From Acinetobacter genomosp. 15BJ (GTDB lineage: Bacteria > Pseudomonadota > Gammaproteobacteria > Pseudomonadales > Moraxellaceae), in NCBI RefSeq assembly GCF_000400715.1, contig NZ_KE007344.1, positions 1 to 64,000 of the forward strand: 64,000 nucleotides of DNA, given 5' to 3'. Position numbers and translations under genes: made by a program. Positions 24,069 through 33,401 of the stretch are shown here, one piece after another. The notes below the pieces were generated by a model that saw only the letters and a list, made by a program, of their open reading frames with translations, had not been told where the DNA came from and searched no databases. How positions within the stretch are numbered: the stretch's first letter is position 1; each line of letters starts with the position of its first letter.

Positions 24069-24392
24069 ATGGTACGTTTACTGCATTGGTTGATAAGATG
24101 TTACCAAATCGCAATTAGTCCATTATTGGGTCCTCGTTGTCGCTATATTCCCACTTGTTCGCAATATGCAATAGAAGCCTTGCAGACACATGGCGCGGTC
24201 AAAGGTGTATGGTTATCGACTAAGCGAATTTGCCGTTGTCATCCTTGGGGTGGGTCAGGCTATGATCCAGTGCCTCGTAAAGCACTTCGTTTTATTTCGT
24301 TTCATCAAATAGATTCTCAAATGCATCACGTTGCTGTACCCTTTCGTGATCGTTTATTCAAGCAAAATCTCTCTAACCATTTGGGATTATAG
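24069..24392 (+). CDS. yidD: Membrane protein insertion efficiency factor YidD
   Basis: A small 107-residue membrane-associated protein that assists YidC. The family core [31 protein letters not shown] region with three cysteines and the [12 protein letters not shown] block are present. The C-terminal 25 residues beyond the core are poorly conserved in the family. It sits 9 bp after rnpA and 2 bp before yidC. Confidence 0.95.
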   Translation: MVRLLHWLIRCYQIAISPLLGPRCRYIPTCSQYAIEALQTHGAVKGVWLSTKRICRCHPWGGSGYDPVPRKALRFISFHQIDSQMHHVAVPFRDRLFKQNLSNHLGL

Positions 24393-24394
24393 AT

Positions 24395-26155
24395 ATGCAA
24401 CAATGGGCCAGATTTGCAATTCTTGGAGCCATGTTTGTTACCGCATATTTGCTTATTTTGGCTTGGCAAAAAGATTATGGTCATGCTGCACCAGCACCGC
24501 AACAACAAGCGGCTGCTGTGACTGCACATGAAGTATCTGCAGATTTGCCAAATGCTCAAAATGCAACAGCGGCTTCAGACTTGCCACAAGCAAATGTGAC
24601 TGCATCACAAGCCACAGAACATAATACATCTGTGAGTCAGCAACTGATTTCAGTACAAACTGATCTTTATCACCTGTGGATCAATCCAAAAGGTGGTGAT
24701 ATCGTCCGTATTGAATTGTTAAGCCATGATGAAAGCAAAGACAGCGACAAACCGTTTGTCATGCTGGAAAGCGATGCGAAACGTACTTACGTCGCTCAAT
24801 CTGGTTTAATTGGTTTAAATGGACCAGATAGCAGCCGTGGCGGCCGTCCAATGTATGATGTTGAAAAAACAGCATATACCTTGGCAGATGCGAAAAGCGT
24901 TGCGTCGAAAGATGGTAAAACACAGCAAGTGTTGACTGTGCCGTTGGTATTTAAAACACCTGAAGGTGTGGAAGTGATCAAATCGTTCACCTTCACGCAA
25001 GGCGATTACCCAATTACCGTTAAACATCAAGTCATTAACCGCAGTCAGCAAAGCTGGCAAGGTCAAATGTTTGGTCAGTTAAAGCGTGATAATTCGGATG
25101 ACCCAGGTAAGTCTTCACAAGGTATTTTCACCTTGGGTACTTATCTTGGTGGCGCTTGGGGTACACCAGATGCGCATTATAACAAGTTAAAATTTACCAA
25201 CTTTAATGACGAAAAATTAAATGTTGAAGCCAAAGGCGGCTGGGTTGCCATGGTTCAGCATTATTTTGTGAGCGCATGGATTCCTGGGAATTTAAAACTC
25301 ACTCAGGCCGATGGTCAGCCATATAATGCAAAATTAGAGTCACGTCAGTCTACGGACGGCATGAATATCATGGGCTTCACTTCTCCAGTGATCAATGTAC
25401 CTGCTGGTACCTCAATGGAAGTGGATGCTAAACTGTATTCAGGCCCAAAAATCCAATCTGAACTCAAAGACTTAGCTGCTGGTTTAAACCAAACTGTAGA
25501 TTATGGTTGGTTATGGCCAATTGCGAAATTATTGTTCTTGGGCTTGCAATTCTTCCATAACATTATTGGTAACTGGGGCTGGTCAATTATCTTATTGACG
25601 ATCTTGGTGAAATTAATTTTATGGCCACTTTCTTCAAAAAGTTATCGTTCGATGGCGAAAATGCGTGTGATTGCACCAGAAATGCAACGCATGAAAGAAG
25701 AATTTGGTGAAGACCGCATGCGTTTCTCGCAAGAAATGATGGCGTTATACAAGCGTGAACAAGTCAACCCATTGTCTGGTTGCTTGCCATTGCTGTTACA
25801 AATGCCGATTTTCTTAGCCTTGTATTGGGTATTGATGGAATCAGTTGAACTCCGTCATGCACCGTGGTTAGGCTGGATTCAAGATTTATCTGCGATGGAT
25901 CCATGGTTTATCTTGCCGTTGATCATGGGTGTCACCATGTTCGTTCAGCAAATGTTGAACCCACAACCGACTGATCCAATGCAGGCTAAAGTGTTCCGTA
26001 TCATGCCAATCATGTTTACGGTATTCATGTTGTTCTTCCCTGCAGGCTTAGTGCTTTACTGGATCGTCAACAACAGTATTACCATTTTACAACAATGGTT
26101 TATTAACAAAGGTGTCGAAAAAGACCGTCTCAACAAGGTTGAGCCGAGCGCTTAA
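24395..26155 (+). CDS. yidC: Membrane protein insertase YidC
   Basis: Inner-membrane insertase of 586 residues. The N-terminus has one transmembrane segment (about 7-22), followed by a low-complexity Ala/Gln linker and the large periplasmic domain typical of Gram-negative YidC. The C-terminal insertase core starts near residue 370, with the WGWSIILLTILVKLILWPL helix, the cytoplasmic hairpin KMRVIAPEMQRMKEEFGEDR, and the PLSGCLPLLLQMPIFLALYW block. A terminator follows. Confidence 0.97.
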   Translation: MQQWARFAILGAMFVTAYLLILAWQKDYGHAAPAPQQQAAAVTAHEVSADLPNAQNATAASDLPQANVTASQATEHNTSVSQQLISVQTDLYHLWINPKGGDIVRIELLSHDESKDSDKPFVMLESDAKRTYVAQSGLIGLNGPDSSRGGRPMYDVEKTAYTLADAKSVASKDGKTQQVLTVPLVFKTPEGVEVIKSFTFTQGDYPITVKHQVINRSQQSWQGQMFGQLKRDNSDDPGKSSQGIFTLGTYLGGAWGTPDAHYNKLKFTNFNDEKLNVEAKGGWVAMVQHYFVSAWIPGNLKLTQADGQPYNAKLESRQSTDGMNIMGFTSPVINVPAGTSMEVDAKLYSGPKIQSELKDLAAGLNQTVDYGWLWPIAKLLFLGLQFFHNIIGNWGWSIILLTILVKLILWPLSSKSYRSMAKMRVIAPEMQRMKEEFGEDRMRFSQEMMALYKREQVNPLSGCLPLLLQMPIFLALYWVLMESVELRHAPWLGWIQDLSAMDPWFILPLIMGVTMFVQQMLNPQPTDPMQAKVFRIMPIMFTVFMLFFPAGLVLYWIVNNSITILQQWFINKGVEKDRLNKVEPSA

Positions 26156-26175
26156 GTTCGAACTTTTACTGAATA

Positions 26176-26212
26176 AATCCGCTTAAGATGGTAATCTTAG
26201 GCGGATTTTTCT
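26176..26212 (+). terminator. Terminator after yidC
   Basis: AATCCGC-TTAAGAT / ATCTTA-GCGGATT stem followed by TTTT, between yidC and mnmE. Confidence 0.85.
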
Positions 26213-26269
26213 TTGTCTGTATTTAGCGGTTGAACCCAACAACCCTTGCGTTTTTTAGGTGAATTTAAC

Positions 26270-27625
26270 ATGCAACATCAAACCACAATTGCTGCGATTG
26301 CTACTCCATTAGGTCGTGGTGGTGTGGGGGTGATTCGACTCTCTGGACCGAAAGCTTATGCCATTGCAGAGCAACTGACCCAGAAAAAGCTCCCTGCAGC
26401 ACGTATTGCAGGTTTCCGTCAGTTTTGTGATGCCGATGGCTCGGTAATGGACGAAGGCATTGTATTGTGTTTTCCAAACCCGCACTCCTTTACAGGAGAA
26501 GATGTGGTGGAACTACAAGGCCATGGTGGTCCTATCATTCAGAATGCGCTATTAGCACGTTTACTGGATTTGGGTGCAACTGCTGCAAAGGCGGGGGAGT
26601 TTTCCATGCGTGCCTTTGAAAATGGCAAGATGGACCTAGTACAAGCCGAAGCAATCGCCGATTTGATTGATGCGACTTCACAGGCGGCAGCACGTTCAGC
26701 AGTACGCTCTTTACAAGGTGCATTTTCAACCAAAATTAATACGGTTTTAGAAAAGCTGATTCACTTACGTTTGCATGTTGAAGCCGCGATTGATTTCCCA
26801 GAAGAAGAAATTGATTTCCTGGCTGATGGTAAGATTTTGGCCTTGTTGGACGATGTACAAGACTCCGTTAAAGCGGTGCAGCAGTCTGCGCGTCAGGGAC
26901 AATTGCTACGTGAAGGTTTACAGGTGGTGATTGCAGGTAAACCGAATGCAGGTAAATCGAGCCTGTTAAACGCCCTCGCAGGCCATGAACGTGCCATTGT
27001 GACTGATATTGCAGGGACCACCCGTGACGTGTTGCATGAAAAGATCAGTTTAAATGGCTTGCCGATTACCTTAACTGACACTGCTGGTTTACGTGAAACG
27101 GGCGATATCGTCGAGCAGGAAGGGATTCGTCGTGCCATCAAGGAAATTGAACAGGCTGATTTATTACTGTTGGTCTATGATTTGAACCAAGGCGATGAAC
27201 CGTTGCAACTGGCACGTGAGTATTTTGCTGATCATCTGGAACCAAAACGTTTGTTATTGATTGGCAATAAATGCGATTTAACGGGTCAAGATGCTACATT
27301 AAGTGATTATCAAGGCTTCCGTCATATCCGTGTCTCAGCCAAACAGGATATGGGCGTTCAGGCACTCATAGAGGCGATTACAGCGCATGCGGGCTTCCAA
27401 CCTGAGGAAGACACCTTTATCGCCCGAACGCGTCATTTAGACGCAATGAAGCGTACTCAGCGCTATTTATCTGAGGCGCGTGAGCAGTTGGTGGTATTTA
27501 ACGCAGGTGAGTTGGTGGCTGAGTCATTGCGTTTGGCGCAGAATGCCTTGGGTGAAATCACCGGTGATTTCAGTGCCGATGACTTACTTGGCAAGATTTT
27601 TGGTTCGTTCTGTATTGGTAAATAA
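26270..27625 (+). CDS. mnmE: tRNA modification GTPase MnmE
   Basis: With MnmG it adds cmnm5 to the wobble uridine of certain tRNAs. The 451-residue protein starts MQHQTTIAAIATPLGRGGVG. The N-terminal folate-binding domain is followed by a G domain with GKPNAGKSS, DIAGTTRD, DTAGLRETG and NKCD, and the protein ends in the required CIGK motif. AGGTG lies 10 bases before the chosen ATG, eight codons inside the longest frame. Confidence 0.97.
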   Translation: MQHQTTIAAIATPLGRGGVGVIRLSGPKAYAIAEQLTQKKLPAARIAGFRQFCDADGSVMDEGIVLCFPNPHSFTGEDVVELQGHGGPIIQNALLARLLDLGATAAKAGEFSMRAFENGKMDLVQAEAIADLIDATSQAAARSAVRSLQGAFSTKINTVLEKLIHLRLHVEAAIDFPEEEIDFLADGKILALLDDVQDSVKAVQQSARQGQLLREGLQVVIAGKPNAGKSSLLNALAGHERAIVTDIAGTTRDVLHEKISLNGLPITLTDTAGLRETGDIVEQEGIRRAIKEIEQADLLLLVYDLNQGDEPLQLAREYFADHLEPKRLLLIGNKCDLTGQDATLSDYQGFRHIRVSAKQDMGVQALIEAITAHAGFQPEEDTFIARTRHLDAMKRTQRYLSEAREQLVVFNAGELVAESLRLAQNALGEITGDFSADDLLGKIFGSFCIGK

Positions 27626-27643
27626 TCAATTAAATCAAATGTT

Positions 27644-27680
27644 AATGGCTTGGATTGTGTTGCAATCCAAGCCATTTTTT
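27644..27680. terminator. Terminator between mnmE and the PilU-like gene
   Basis: ATGGCTTGGATTG / CAATCCAAGCCAT stem with T run, between convergent genes. Confidence 0.85.
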
Positions 27681-27681
27681 A

Positions 27682-28869
27682 TCATTTATCTTCAGTTTGT
27701 TGCTCTTCTTCTTGCTTTTCTTCCTGTACCACATTTAACGCGGTCATCATCGCAACGGGTGCGCCTTCTTGGCGAGTACTCTTCAACTTGATCTGCAAGC
27801 GCAATTCATTGACTGAATCTGCATTGCGTAGAGCCTCATCATAGCTAATCGCACCTTCGTTATACAGCTCAAACAAGGCTTGGTCGAAGGTTTGCATGCC
27901 CAACTCACGCGATTTGCTCATAATCTCTTTCAGTGCGTGGAACTGCCCTTTGAGAATATTGTCCGCAATCAATGGCGTATTCAGCAAAATTTCAATTGCA
28001 GCACGACGACCTTTGCCATCTTGGGTACGTACCAGACGTTGTGAAATAATCCCTTTCATATTGGATGAAAGATCCATCAGCAACTGATTGCGACGCTCTT
28101 CTGGGAAAAAGTTAATAATTCGATCCAGTGCTTGGTTGGCATTGTTGGCATGTAATGTGCCTAGACACAAATGGCCAGTTTCCGCAAAGGCAATTGCATG
28201 TTCCATGGTTTCGGTGTCACGGATTTCACCAATCAAAATCACATCAGGCGCCTGACGTAGCGTGTTTTTCAAGGCATGTTGCCATGAATGGCAATCAACC
28301 CCCACTTCACGGTGGGTAATCATTGATTTTTTATGTTTATGTACATATTCCACCGGGTCTTCAACGGTTATGATATGCCCCGCTGAGTTTTCATTACGAT
28401 GGTCAATCATGGCCGCCAAAGAGGTCGATTTTCCTGAACCTGTTCCCCCAACAACCAGCACTAAACCCCGCTTTTCCATAATCACATTTTTCAGCGATTC
28501 AGGTAATTTTAATTTCTGAAAGGTTGGAATTTCTGAGGTAATGGTACGAATCACCATACCGATTTGCAGCTGTTGTTTAAACACATTGACACGGAAACGG
28601 GACACATTGGGCACATTGATTGCGAAATTACATTCCCATTCTGTTTCAAATTCTTGGCGCTGTTTTTCATTCATCAAACTATAGGCAAATAGCTTGGTTT
28701 TATCTGCGGTGAGTGCCTGTTGCCCCAATGGACGCATCAACCCCTGCAATTTAATGCTCGGTGGAAAATCAGCGGTAATAAATAAATCGGATCCCCCATA
28801 TTCCACTACTTTGCTGAGCATATGAAACATAAAGGTTTTGGCTTCTTCTAATAGTTCCGCGTTATACAT
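27682..28869 (-). CDS. pilU: Type IV pilus retraction ATPase, PilU/PilT type
   Basis: Hexameric cytoplasmic ATPase that powers pilus retraction and twitching. The 395-residue protein has the N-terminal GGSDLFITADFPPSIKLQG block, Walker A GGTGSGKSTS, the Asp box VEDPVEYVH, Walker B ILIGEIRD and the His box LCLGTLHANNANQALDRIINFF. Similarity is greater to PilU of Pseudomonas (TESWxxALKNTLRQAPDVI region) than to PilT. An acidic EEKQEEEQQTEDK tail is unusual. AGGTAG precedes the start. pilT, often adjacent to pilU, is not in this window. Confidence 0.85.
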   Translation of the reverse strand: MYNAELLEEAKTFMFHMLSKVVEYGGSDLFITADFPPSIKLQGLMRPLGQQALTADKTKLFAYSLMNEKQRQEFETEWECNFAINVPNVSRFRVNVFKQQLQIGMVIRTITSEIPTFQKLKLPESLKNVIMEKRGLVLVVGGTGSGKSTSLAAMIDHRNENSAGHIITVEDPVEYVHKHKKSMITHREVGVDCHSWQHALKNTLRQAPDVILIGEIRDTETMEHAIAFAETGHLCLGTLHANNANQALDRIINFFPEERRNQLLMDLSSNMKGIISQRLVRTQDGKGRRAAIEILLNTPLIADNILKGQFHALKEIMSKSRELGMQTFDQALFELYNEGAISYDEALRNADSVNELRLQIKLKSTRQEGAPVAMMTALNVVQEEKQEEEQQTEDK

Positions 28870-29304
28870 TGAGCTACCTAAATTTTTACAATGAAGCGAA
28901 GTTCATTGCTGTAATACGATGATAATCATCCCAATAGGGAAACATTTTTTTGTTTCTTGAAAATGAAGGATGATAGATCAATGCGATTCAATTTGGACCA
29001 TTTTTATTCCATCATCTTCACGGTGTTGCTGAATGATGCGAATTATTCCAAAAAGCGAGGTGTTGATCTATGTGCTTTTTAAAAATATTAAATAATTATC
29101 AATATGATGGACCTAAATTGTCAGTTTTTTACTGAATCGATCGCTTGCAGCAGGGATTTTGGTGGATGTGAACGAAATAACGGAACGTTCCACGTGAAAC
29201 ATCGCGAGAATGGGTAGAGTTTTGGTTGTTGCTCGGTAAGCTGCGCTGTGGAAGAAATCCAAACTGATTACAATAGCTGCTGATTTTTGAATTGAGTGTC
29301 AGAC
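28870..29304. other. Gene-free stretch upstream of the DsbC-like gene
   Basis: This 435-bp gap separates two divergent genes. Apart from the parS-like site at 29186-29201 I see no convincing RNA gene or terminator. Confidence 0.5.
29186..29201. other. parS-like site
   Basis: CGTTCCACGTGAAACA matches the parS consensus at 14 of 16 positions, with one half-site perfect. It lies 6 kb from oriC in an intergenic region. Confidence 0.55.
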
Positions 29305-30003
29305 ATGTTAAAAAAAATTGGGATGTTCTCATTATTGAGCTGTGTGTCAGCGCTGAGTTTTGCCAACGTAGACAGCTTAAAAAACAATTTAAATAAGCAA
29401 TATCCTAATATTCAAGTCAGCAACATCCAACCTACAGAAATGACCGGTTTATATAGTGCCAGTCTGGATAATCAGATTATTTATTTGGATGAAAGTGCGC
29501 AACACATGTTTGTGGGTTCAATGGTCCGCCTAAAAGATCAAAAGAACCTCACCAAGGATTTAGTGATCCAACAAAATTCGATTGACTGGAAACAACTGCC
29601 TTTTAAGGACGCCATTAAAACGGTTAAAGGCAATGGTAAGCGTGAGTTAGCGGTGTTTTCTGACCCAAATTGTCCATATTGCAAAAAATTAGAAGCTGAA
29701 CTGGACAAGCTGACTGATGTGACGATTTATACCTTTATCTATGCCTTAAAACCCCAATCGATTGCGGTGTCAAAATCGGTTTGGTGTGATGCCAATCCAG
29801 CTTATGCATGGAAAAACTTGCTACAAAAGAATGTGCAACCGAAAGAAAAAAGTTGTGCCAATCCGATTGAGCGTAACCTCGAACTCGGCCGTAAACTTGC
29901 GGTGGATGCCACGCCAACCTTGATTTTCTCAAATGGTTTGAAAATGGTGGGTGGACGCAGTGCGGAAGAAGTTCAGATGATTTGGAAAGAGCTCGGACTC
30001 TAA
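29305..30003 (+). CDS. dsbC: DsbC-type periplasmic disulfide isomerase
   Basis: Thioredoxin-fold protein that reshuffles wrong disulfides in the periplasm. The 232-residue protein starts MLKKIGMFSLLS with a signal peptide ending near SFA-NV. An N-terminal dimerisation-like domain is followed by the thioredoxin domain with the active site SDPNCPYCKKLE and the cis-Pro loop VDATPTLIF. The second cysteine pair (WCDANP and SCANP) is also typical of DsbC. The GTG three codons upstream is a less likely start. Confidence 0.9.
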   Translation: MLKKIGMFSLLSCVSALSFANVDSLKNNLNKQYPNIQVSNIQPTEMTGLYSASLDNQIIYLDESAQHMFVGSMVRLKDQKNLTKDLVIQQNSIDWKQLPFKDAIKTVKGNGKRELAVFSDPNCPYCKKLEAELDKLTDVTIYTFIYALKPQSIAVSKSVWCDANPAYAWKNLLQKNVQPKEKSCANPIERNLELGRKLAVDATPTLIFSNGLKMVGGRSAEEVQMIWKELGL

Positions 30004-30005
30004 TG

Positions 30006-30044
30006 AAAAAGCTCCCCAATCCCCGTTTAAAATGAATGGGGAGC
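30006..30044 (-). terminator. Terminator between dsbC and the GlsB-like gene
   Basis: GCTCCCCA / TGGGGAGC stem; the T run is on the minus strand, so it mainly serves the GlsB-like gene. Confidence 0.7.
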
Positions 30045-30057
30045 CTTCTGAATGGAT

Positions 30058-30309
30058 TTAACTTTTTTTGGTGATGAGTTTATAAAGGAATAAAATAATC
30101 ACCGCACCCAAGACAGACGCAATAAAGCCAGCTGCCGAATTTTCAGCATATAAGCCAAGTAAACGTCCACCGTAGGTGGCGAGTAATGAACCTGCGATAC
30201 CCAATAAAGTAGTGACAATAAAGCCAGCTTTGTCATCTCCTGGATGTATTGCACGTGCAATTAAACCAGCAAAAAAACCAACAACAATGGCTACAATCAG
30301 AGACCACAT
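30058..30309 (-). CDS. GlsB/YeaQ/YmgE-family membrane protein
   Basis: An 83-residue, very hydrophobic and glycine-rich protein of the so-called transglycosylase-associated family. Three membrane helices fit about residues 3-22, 28-48 and 58-78, with the conserved GLIARAIHPGDDKAGFIVTTLLGIAGS-type core. AAGGAG stands eight bases before the ATG. The family is stress-linked in other bacteria; its biochemical role is not known. Confidence 0.88.
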   Translation of the reverse strand: MWSLIVAIVVGFFAGLIARAIHPGDDKAGFIVTTLLGIAGSLLATYGGRLLGLYAENSAAGFIASVLGAVIILFLYKLITKKS

Positions 30310-30445
30310 TATCTTTTCTCCTTGTTTTAAAAGCGGTATTTCTTATTATCCTGCTTGATCCAAGCGTACTTTGTCTGTAGTGGATTGCCTATTTATGTCG
30401 TATTTTTGTGCATTCTTTAGTAGGCTTTGTTTAATCACGAAGCAT

Positions 30446-30468
30446 AAAAAAGGCGCCCTAAGGCACCT
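30446..30468 (-). terminator. Terminator of hpt
   Basis: AGGTGCC / GGCGCCT stem (one G-T pair) followed by TTTTTT on the minus strand, downstream of hpt. Confidence 0.75.
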
Positions 30469-30539
30469 CTGAGTCAGCATCATGATCAATCCATGACAGT
30501 TGTCATCGGTATTGATGCAATGCTAGTAAGGTTTAACCC

Positions 30540-31070
30540 TTACAGACCGATTTCACCAATAAATGGTAGGTGACGGTACTTTTGATCGAAATCCAAACCA
30601 TAACCGACAATAAAGCGATCTTCGACTTCAAAACCGAGAAATTTAACTTCTAACGGAATTTCACGGCGTGATGGTTTACTCACTAGAGTACACAGTTCAA
30701 TCGAGTTCGGGTTACGTGTTTGCAGCATTTCAACCACTTTACTTAAAGTGTTGCCCGAATCGATAATGTCTTCCACCACCAGCACATCTTTACCATGAAT
30801 TTCACCATCCAGATCTTTCAGGATCTTGACGTCTCTTGATGAAACAGTGGTGCCATTGACGTAGCTAGAAACAGTCATAAAATCGAGTTCGTGTGGCTTT
30901 TCAATGGCACGGCATAGGTCGGCCATAAAAATAACTGAACCACGTAACAGGCCAATCAATACCAGTTCTTTATCACTTTGAGCATAGTGTGCATTGATCT
31001 TTTCGCCCAGTTCTTTGACTTTGGCTTGAATCTCTTCACTTGAAATCATAATGCGCATTGCAATGGTCAT
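30540..31070 (-). CDS. hpt: Hypoxanthine phosphoribosyltransferase
   Basis: Salvages hypoxanthine (and guanine) to the nucleotide with PRPP. The 176-residue protein starts MTIAMRIMISSEEIQ; AGGA lies about nine bases upstream, and the longer frame adds an unlikely hydrophobic tail. The PRPP loop VLVVEDIIDSGNTLSKV and the LLRGSVIFMADLCRAI and DFMTVSSY blocks are diagnostic. Guanine deaminase lies just upstream on the same strand, a purine salvage grouping. Confidence 0.95.
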   Translation of the reverse strand: MTIAMRIMISSEEIQAKVKELGEKINAHYAQSDKELVLIGLLRGSVIFMADLCRAIEKPHELDFMTVSSYVNGTTVSSRDVKILKDLDGEIHGKDVLVVEDIIDSGNTLSKVVEMLQTRNPNSIELCTLVSKPSRREIPLEVKFLGFEVEDRFIVGYGLDFDQKYRHLPFIGEIGL

Positions 31071-31102
31071 CGGTAGATTCCTAAAACTTAAAAACGGGAA
31101 AA

Positions 31103-31128
31103 TAAAAAAGGTGTTGACCTGCAACACC
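31103..31128 (-). terminator. Terminator upstream of hpt
   Basis: GGTGTTG / CAACACC stem followed by TTTTTTATTTT on the minus strand, ending the guaD transcript. Confidence 0.85.
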
Positions 31129-31173
31129 TCGAAATCTTGAGCTAATCCGCCAATTTTAAAACAAAATCACCTT

Positions 31174-31323
31174 TCATGCACCTTTTGATGATGAAGAATA
31201 TGTTTCATTTTGAGCAGATGCACGGTCACGTTTTAACAGAACAGCGCATCCGATGGCCAATATGATCCACCCAAGTTTTTGTTTATTTAAATGTTTCGCT
31301 TTGGCTGTAGGCTTTTTGTCCAT
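31174..31323 (-). CDS. Putative 49-residue single-span membrane protein overlapping guaD
   Basis: Frame starting MDKKPTAKAKHLNKQKLGW, overlapping the end of guaD by about 40 bases. A basic N-terminus, one hydrophobic segment (LGWIILAIGCAVLL, residues about 18-31) and a polar serine-rich tail give a plausible small inner-membrane protein. GAGG lies 12 bases before the start, a rather long spacing. The terminator lies beyond its stop. No family recognised; expression is unproven. Confidence 0.45.
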   Translation of the reverse strand: MDKKPTAKAKHLNKQKLGWIILAIGCAVLLKRDRASAQNETYSSSSKGA

Positions 31324-32611
31324 AGATATAGGTTGCCTCAATATTTCGGTCATCGCCCATGGTGAATAAGGCGAATAGGCTGTCATCAACCGATTTTGAA
31401 CGCGACTGACGCAGTTGCTGCAATGCGGTCGGTTTCAGGTTCAGCACCACAAAATCAGCTTCTTTTCCGAGATTGAAGTTACCGAGCTTGTCATCCAGAT
31501 GCAAGGCTTTTGCTCCGCCTAAGGTTGCATGGTATAGCGACTCAAACGCAGACAGTTTATCACCTTGTAGCTGTTGAACTTTGTAGGCTTCATTGACGGT
31601 TTGCAATAAGCTAAACGAGGTCCCTGCCCCAACGTCGGTGCCAAGACCAACTTTAACCTGTTGTTGCCAAGTTTTGTTCAATGGGAATAAACCGCTACCT
31701 AAGAATAGGTTTGAGGTTGGACAGAAGGCAATTGCAGAATCAGTCTCATGCATACATTTCCATTCAGCATCTTCTAAATGCACACAGTGTGCGAATACCG
31801 AACGTTGGCCAGTTAAACCATAGTGATGATAGACATCCAGATAGCCCTTTTGCTCAGGGAACAACTCTTTTACCCAAGCAATCTCATCTTTATTTTCACT
31901 CAAATGGGTATGTACATACACATCTGGGAATTGTGCTTTGAGTTGGCCTGCTTTTTCGAGTTGTTCTGGGGTGGAGGTCGGCGCAAAACGTGGGGTAATT
32001 GCATACAGTGCACGACCTTGGCCATGCCACTTCTCGATTAATGCCTTAGAATCCTCATAGCCGCTGTCTGCGGTGTCGCACAAGGCTTCGGGTGCATGAC
32101 GATCCATCATCACCTTACCCGCGATTAAGCGCATTTGGTGCTGCTCTGCGGCCTCAAATAAGGCATCCACCGATTCAGGATGTACCGTACAGAACACCAA
32201 TGCTGTGGTGGTGCCATTTTTGAGCAGTTCATTGACAAAGAATTGCGCAATTTCTTTCGCATAGGCTTGGTCTTTGAACTGGATTTCAGTTGGGAAGGTA
32301 TAGGTATTTAACCAGCTTAAAAGTTGCTCGCCGTAGGCCCCGACCATTTCAGTTTGTGGAAAGTGAATATGGGTATCGATCATGCCCGGAATGATCAACT
32401 GTTCTGGATAATGCTGAATTTCAACGTTTGCAGGGAGATGGGCTTGAGCGTCGTTCCACGTGCCAAACCAGCGAATTTTGCCTTGTTCAGTGATCATGAC
32501 ACCATCTTCGAGATAGCGCACTTGATCGGCAATTTCAGCAGCTTGGGAAACGGTTTTTTGAATATCTAAGAAACGACCACGAATCACCGTGATTGGAGTA
32601 GCCAAAGTCAT
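31283..32611 (-). CDS. guaD: Guanine deaminase
   Basis: Zinc amidohydrolase that converts guanine to xanthine. The 442-residue protein has the metal-binding PGMIDTHIHFPQ motif, then THLSEN, FAHCVHL, and GLGTDVGAGTSFSLL, which carry the remaining metal ligands and the catalytic aspartate of this subfamily. The order and spacing match GuaD. hpt and this gene lie together on the same strand but are separated by a terminator. Confidence 0.94.
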   Translation of the reverse strand: MTLATPITVIRGRFLDIQKTVSQAAEIADQVRYLEDGVMITEQGKIRWFGTWNDAQAHLPANVEIQHYPEQLIIPGMIDTHIHFPQTEMVGAYGEQLLSWLNTYTFPTEIQFKDQAYAKEIAQFFVNELLKNGTTTALVFCTVHPESVDALFEAAEQHQMRLIAGKVMMDRHAPEALCDTADSGYEDSKALIEKWHGQGRALYAITPRFAPTSTPEQLEKAGQLKAQFPDVYVHTHLSENKDEIAWVKELFPEQKGYLDVYHHYGLTGQRSVFAHCVHLEDAEWKCMHETDSAIAFCPTSNLFLGSGLFPLNKTWQQQVKVGLGTDVGAGTSFSLLQTVNEAYKVQQLQGDKLSAFESLYHATLGGAKALHLDDKLGNFNLGKEADFVVLNLKPTALQQLRQSRSKSVDDSLFALFTMGDDRNIEATYIYGQKAYSQSETFK

Positions 32612-32750
32612 AACAACCTACAATTTTACTTTTTTCGGTTGATTGTACCTGATTTTGCCAAAGTTACTGGATTATTCGTCTAATTCGTAGGCTTAAAAGG
32701 TATATAAATGTGACTCATAATTTAAATCAACTCAGTTTAGGAAAATCGAA

Positions 32751-33377
32751 ATGTATGCCTTATCTGGGGGAAACACAGAGACAGAGCAAAGCAATCGAAG
32801 CAGACTATTTGATCTGATTATGCACTGCCCTGCTTTGTATGGGATGTTGCAGCAATTGGCTCAATTACATCCTACGGCTTATTTAAGTGCAGGTGCGCTT
32901 CGTAATACCGTGTGGGCGCATTTACATGGTCAAAGCTTTGACTTGAACAATTGCGATATAGATGTGATTTATCATGATGCAATGCAAACAGATGACCGTT
33001 TGCAAAAACAGTTGCAGCACGATTTAGAGCGAATCTTTCCTGAACAGCAATGGGATGTAGTGAATCAGGCCTTGGTACATACTTGGTATGGTCAGGGCAA
33101 GGCAGAAAATATTCAACCTCTAGCATCGCTTGAACATGCTTTGTCATTATGGCCAGACACAGCAACCGCGATTGCGGTCAGATTAAAATGCGCTGGAGAA
33201 CTGGAGCTAATCGCACCTTTTGGCCTACATGATTTATTTGCACTGAGATTGTGTTGGAATCCTGCATTGGTCAGCTATGACACATTTAAACAAAGGGTTG
33301 AATCCAAACAGTGGTTACAGCAATGGCCTAAATTGCAATTAGTGAATGATGCTCAAATAAAAAAGGGCCTTCATTGA
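32751..33377 (+). CDS. Nucleotidyltransferase-fold protein (DUF925 type)
   Basis: A 208-residue cytoplasmic protein of the COG3575/DUF925 nucleotidyltransferase group. The fold's signature is seen as LSAGALRNTVWAHLHG followed by NNCDIDVIYHD, where the paired aspartates would bind metal. Later DLFALRLCWNP is also typical. AGGA stands before the ATG. The substrate is unknown. It is convergent with the TerC gene. Confidence 0.8.
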   Translation: MYALSGGNTETEQSNRSRLFDLIMHCPALYGMLQQLAQLHPTAYLSAGALRNTVWAHLHGQSFDLNNCDIDVIYHDAMQTDDRLQKQLQHDLERIFPEQQWDVVNQALVHTWYGQGKAENIQPLASLEHALSLWPDTATAIAVRLKCAGELELIAPFGLHDLFALRLCWNPALVSYDTFKQRVESKQWLQQWPKLQLVNDAQIKKGLH

Positions 33378-33401
33378 AGACCCCTTTGAGATGCTTTGCG
33401 C

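Noticed and set aside
32452..32467. CACGTG core resembling parS inside guaD
   Set aside because: Only 11 of 16 consensus positions match and the right half is absent.
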